From NCBI RefSeq assembly GCF_964204645.1, contig NC_134034.1, positions 5,015,414 to 5,079,413 on the forward strand: a stretch of 64,000 nucleotides of DNA. The letters run 5' to 3'. The notes under the pieces were generated by a model. That model made no database searches, had not been told where the DNA came from, and saw only the letters and a list, made by a program, of their open reading frames with translations. Made by a program: the position numbers and the translations under genes. Every line of letters begins with the position of its first letter. The stretch's first letter is position 1. This DNA is from Tubulanus polymorphus (taxonomy: Eukaryota; Nemertea; Palaeonemertea; Tubulaniformes; Tubulanidae). Shown here one piece after another: positions 63,156 to 64,000 of this stretch.

Positions 63156-64000
63156 ATATAATTCAAATTAAGTTTTTTAATTTATTCATATATGATATTG
63201 TGATTCTTTAGGCGGCACTAAAATAATACAAGAGTGATACTAAGTTAGTTGGTTTATTAAAATTCTTATTCAATTCTAGTTAAATGTAAAGTAATTTAGT
63301 GTTAACAAGAATTGAATAAAAAACATTAAAAAAAACAATAAGATTCTTAAACATTACTAACTTATAGAAACAATAATTAGTATCATTCTTTAGAATTATA
63401 TCATAATCTAGTGCTGAATAAAGAATATGATATTCATCTGATAGATTCATTGTAATATTCTTTCCATAATGATAAAAATAAATATATATTTGAATGTAAT
63501 TTATAACTTTCCAGTGTTGAAATATAAAATACATTGGTAGAAAATATAAATTATATTAGCTGAAAGTACAAAATATATTAGTTAAAAATATGAATATGTT
63601 AGAATTTAGAATGTGTATAAGTGTACGAGTGTACGAATTGGAAGAATTGTACGAGTTTGATTTTAAGTTATTTTATCAATTTCATACCATATTTAAATAT
63701 TATTTCAATAAAATAAGATATTTCAATTAATACCCCCTTGTGTCTTTATTGTCTTTAGTACTTTTAGTACAGAAAGAATATATGTTTATATTATTAGTAC
63801 TTAGAAAAAAAAACATATATAAATATAGCTGCAAAGCAGCGATAACGGGTTTTCTGGATGCATGTGATCGAAAGGAAAAATTAATTACCGGGTATTCGAT
63901 GGAAAAAATAAAATGAGATGATTTGGATATTATCGGAGCAATCCTCTTTTTGGTTGAATGGTCTAACCCCAGTATAGTCCCCGTGATTTGGAAATTCTCG
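63156..64000. other. A+T-rich remainder of element C and possible flank
   Basis: No gene recognised. Short repeats such as GTGTACGAGTGTACGAATTG (about 63620) occur. From about 63830 the sequence is less A+T rich and may be host DNA, but no element end was found. Confidence 0.4.

Larger units (their letters stand above)
60990..64000 (+). mobile_element. Polinton-like element C, left part, decayed
   Basis: It starts AGTAATTGTATAAATGGGGG with a palindrome (60990-61136), as in A and B, and carries a broken copy of the OB-fold-like gene, an 82-bp repeat array and three gene relics not found in A or B. No matching right end (GTATGAACCCCCATTTATAC...) is seen before 64000, so the element runs past the window or has lost its end; its A+T-rich character seems to fade near 63830. 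The target duplication cannot be checked; the left flank is TTTACT. Confidence 0.85.

Noticed and set aside
63156-64000. Right terminus of element C
   Set aside because: No segment matching the complement of its left end, and no second TTTACT next to CT, was found before the window ends.

Overview
The window is a piece of an animal nuclear genome, probably a marine invertebrate (a spiralian such as a mollusc or brachiopod is a guess only). The evidence is animal-type retroelement relics (BEL/Pao, Ty3/Gypsy, an APE-type LINE), one intronless rhodopsin-class GPCR, long gene-poor stretches, and several large Polinton/Maverick-like virus-related DNA transposons. The Polinton parts are far more A+T rich than their surroundings.

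Layout. 1-8765: gene-poor host DNA with small repeats. 8766-8970: a 205-bp internally deleted Polinton derivative (mini-element D) with a perfect 6-bp target duplication, CTGGTC. 9247-10330: an LTR-like fragment broken by a long TA microsatellite, then host DNA. 10331-28913: Polinton-like element A (18,583 bp, duplication CCCAAC, 582-bp terminal inverted repeats), nearly intact. 29237-32170: BEL/Pao relic, an LTR-like repeat and a zinc-knuckle gag fragment. 32189-36630 plus 55247-55745: one LINE split by element B. 36631-55246: element B (18,616 bp, duplication GAGGCA, 345-bp TIRs), a decayed relative of A in the opposite orientation. 55748-58085: Ty3/Gypsy pol relic. 58729-59661: GPCR gene. 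60990-64000: left end of a third, diverged element C that probably runs out of the window.

A and B share one gene plan. One arm, read inward from one end, carries a fused zinc-finger/protease-like/EndoVII-like/protein-primed-type DNA polymerase B, an OB-fold-like small protein, a penton-like candidate, several small membrane proteins, a 433-aa and a 492-aa protein, a 415-aa major-capsid candidate and a C2H2 protein. The opposing arm carries a small zinc-finger chimera, an HNH endonuclease, two membrane-associated proteins, a chromodomain integrase and a packaging-type ATPase. The arms converge on a repeat-rich spacer. Replication (PolB), integration (INT), packaging (ATPase) and a probable capsid set suggest a virus-like life cycle.

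The most unusual features are these. (1) The ends are long imperfect palindromes able to fold as hairpins; outer and inner arms differ at the same two bases in A, B and C, around an 18-base core identical in all three. (2) Most right-arm genes in A and B start with a compact signal, T-tract + 3-5 nt + TAWATAAATG, which in one case is encoded by the end of the upstream gene. A second, early-like signal precedes the polymerase, the OB-fold-like gene and the C2H2 gene. (3) The HNH gene sits at different places in A and B; in A its roughly 2-kb cassette is flanked by a direct repeat at a site that is uninterrupted in B. (4) The elements carry diverged gene modules beside near-identical ones, suggesting recombination between lineages.
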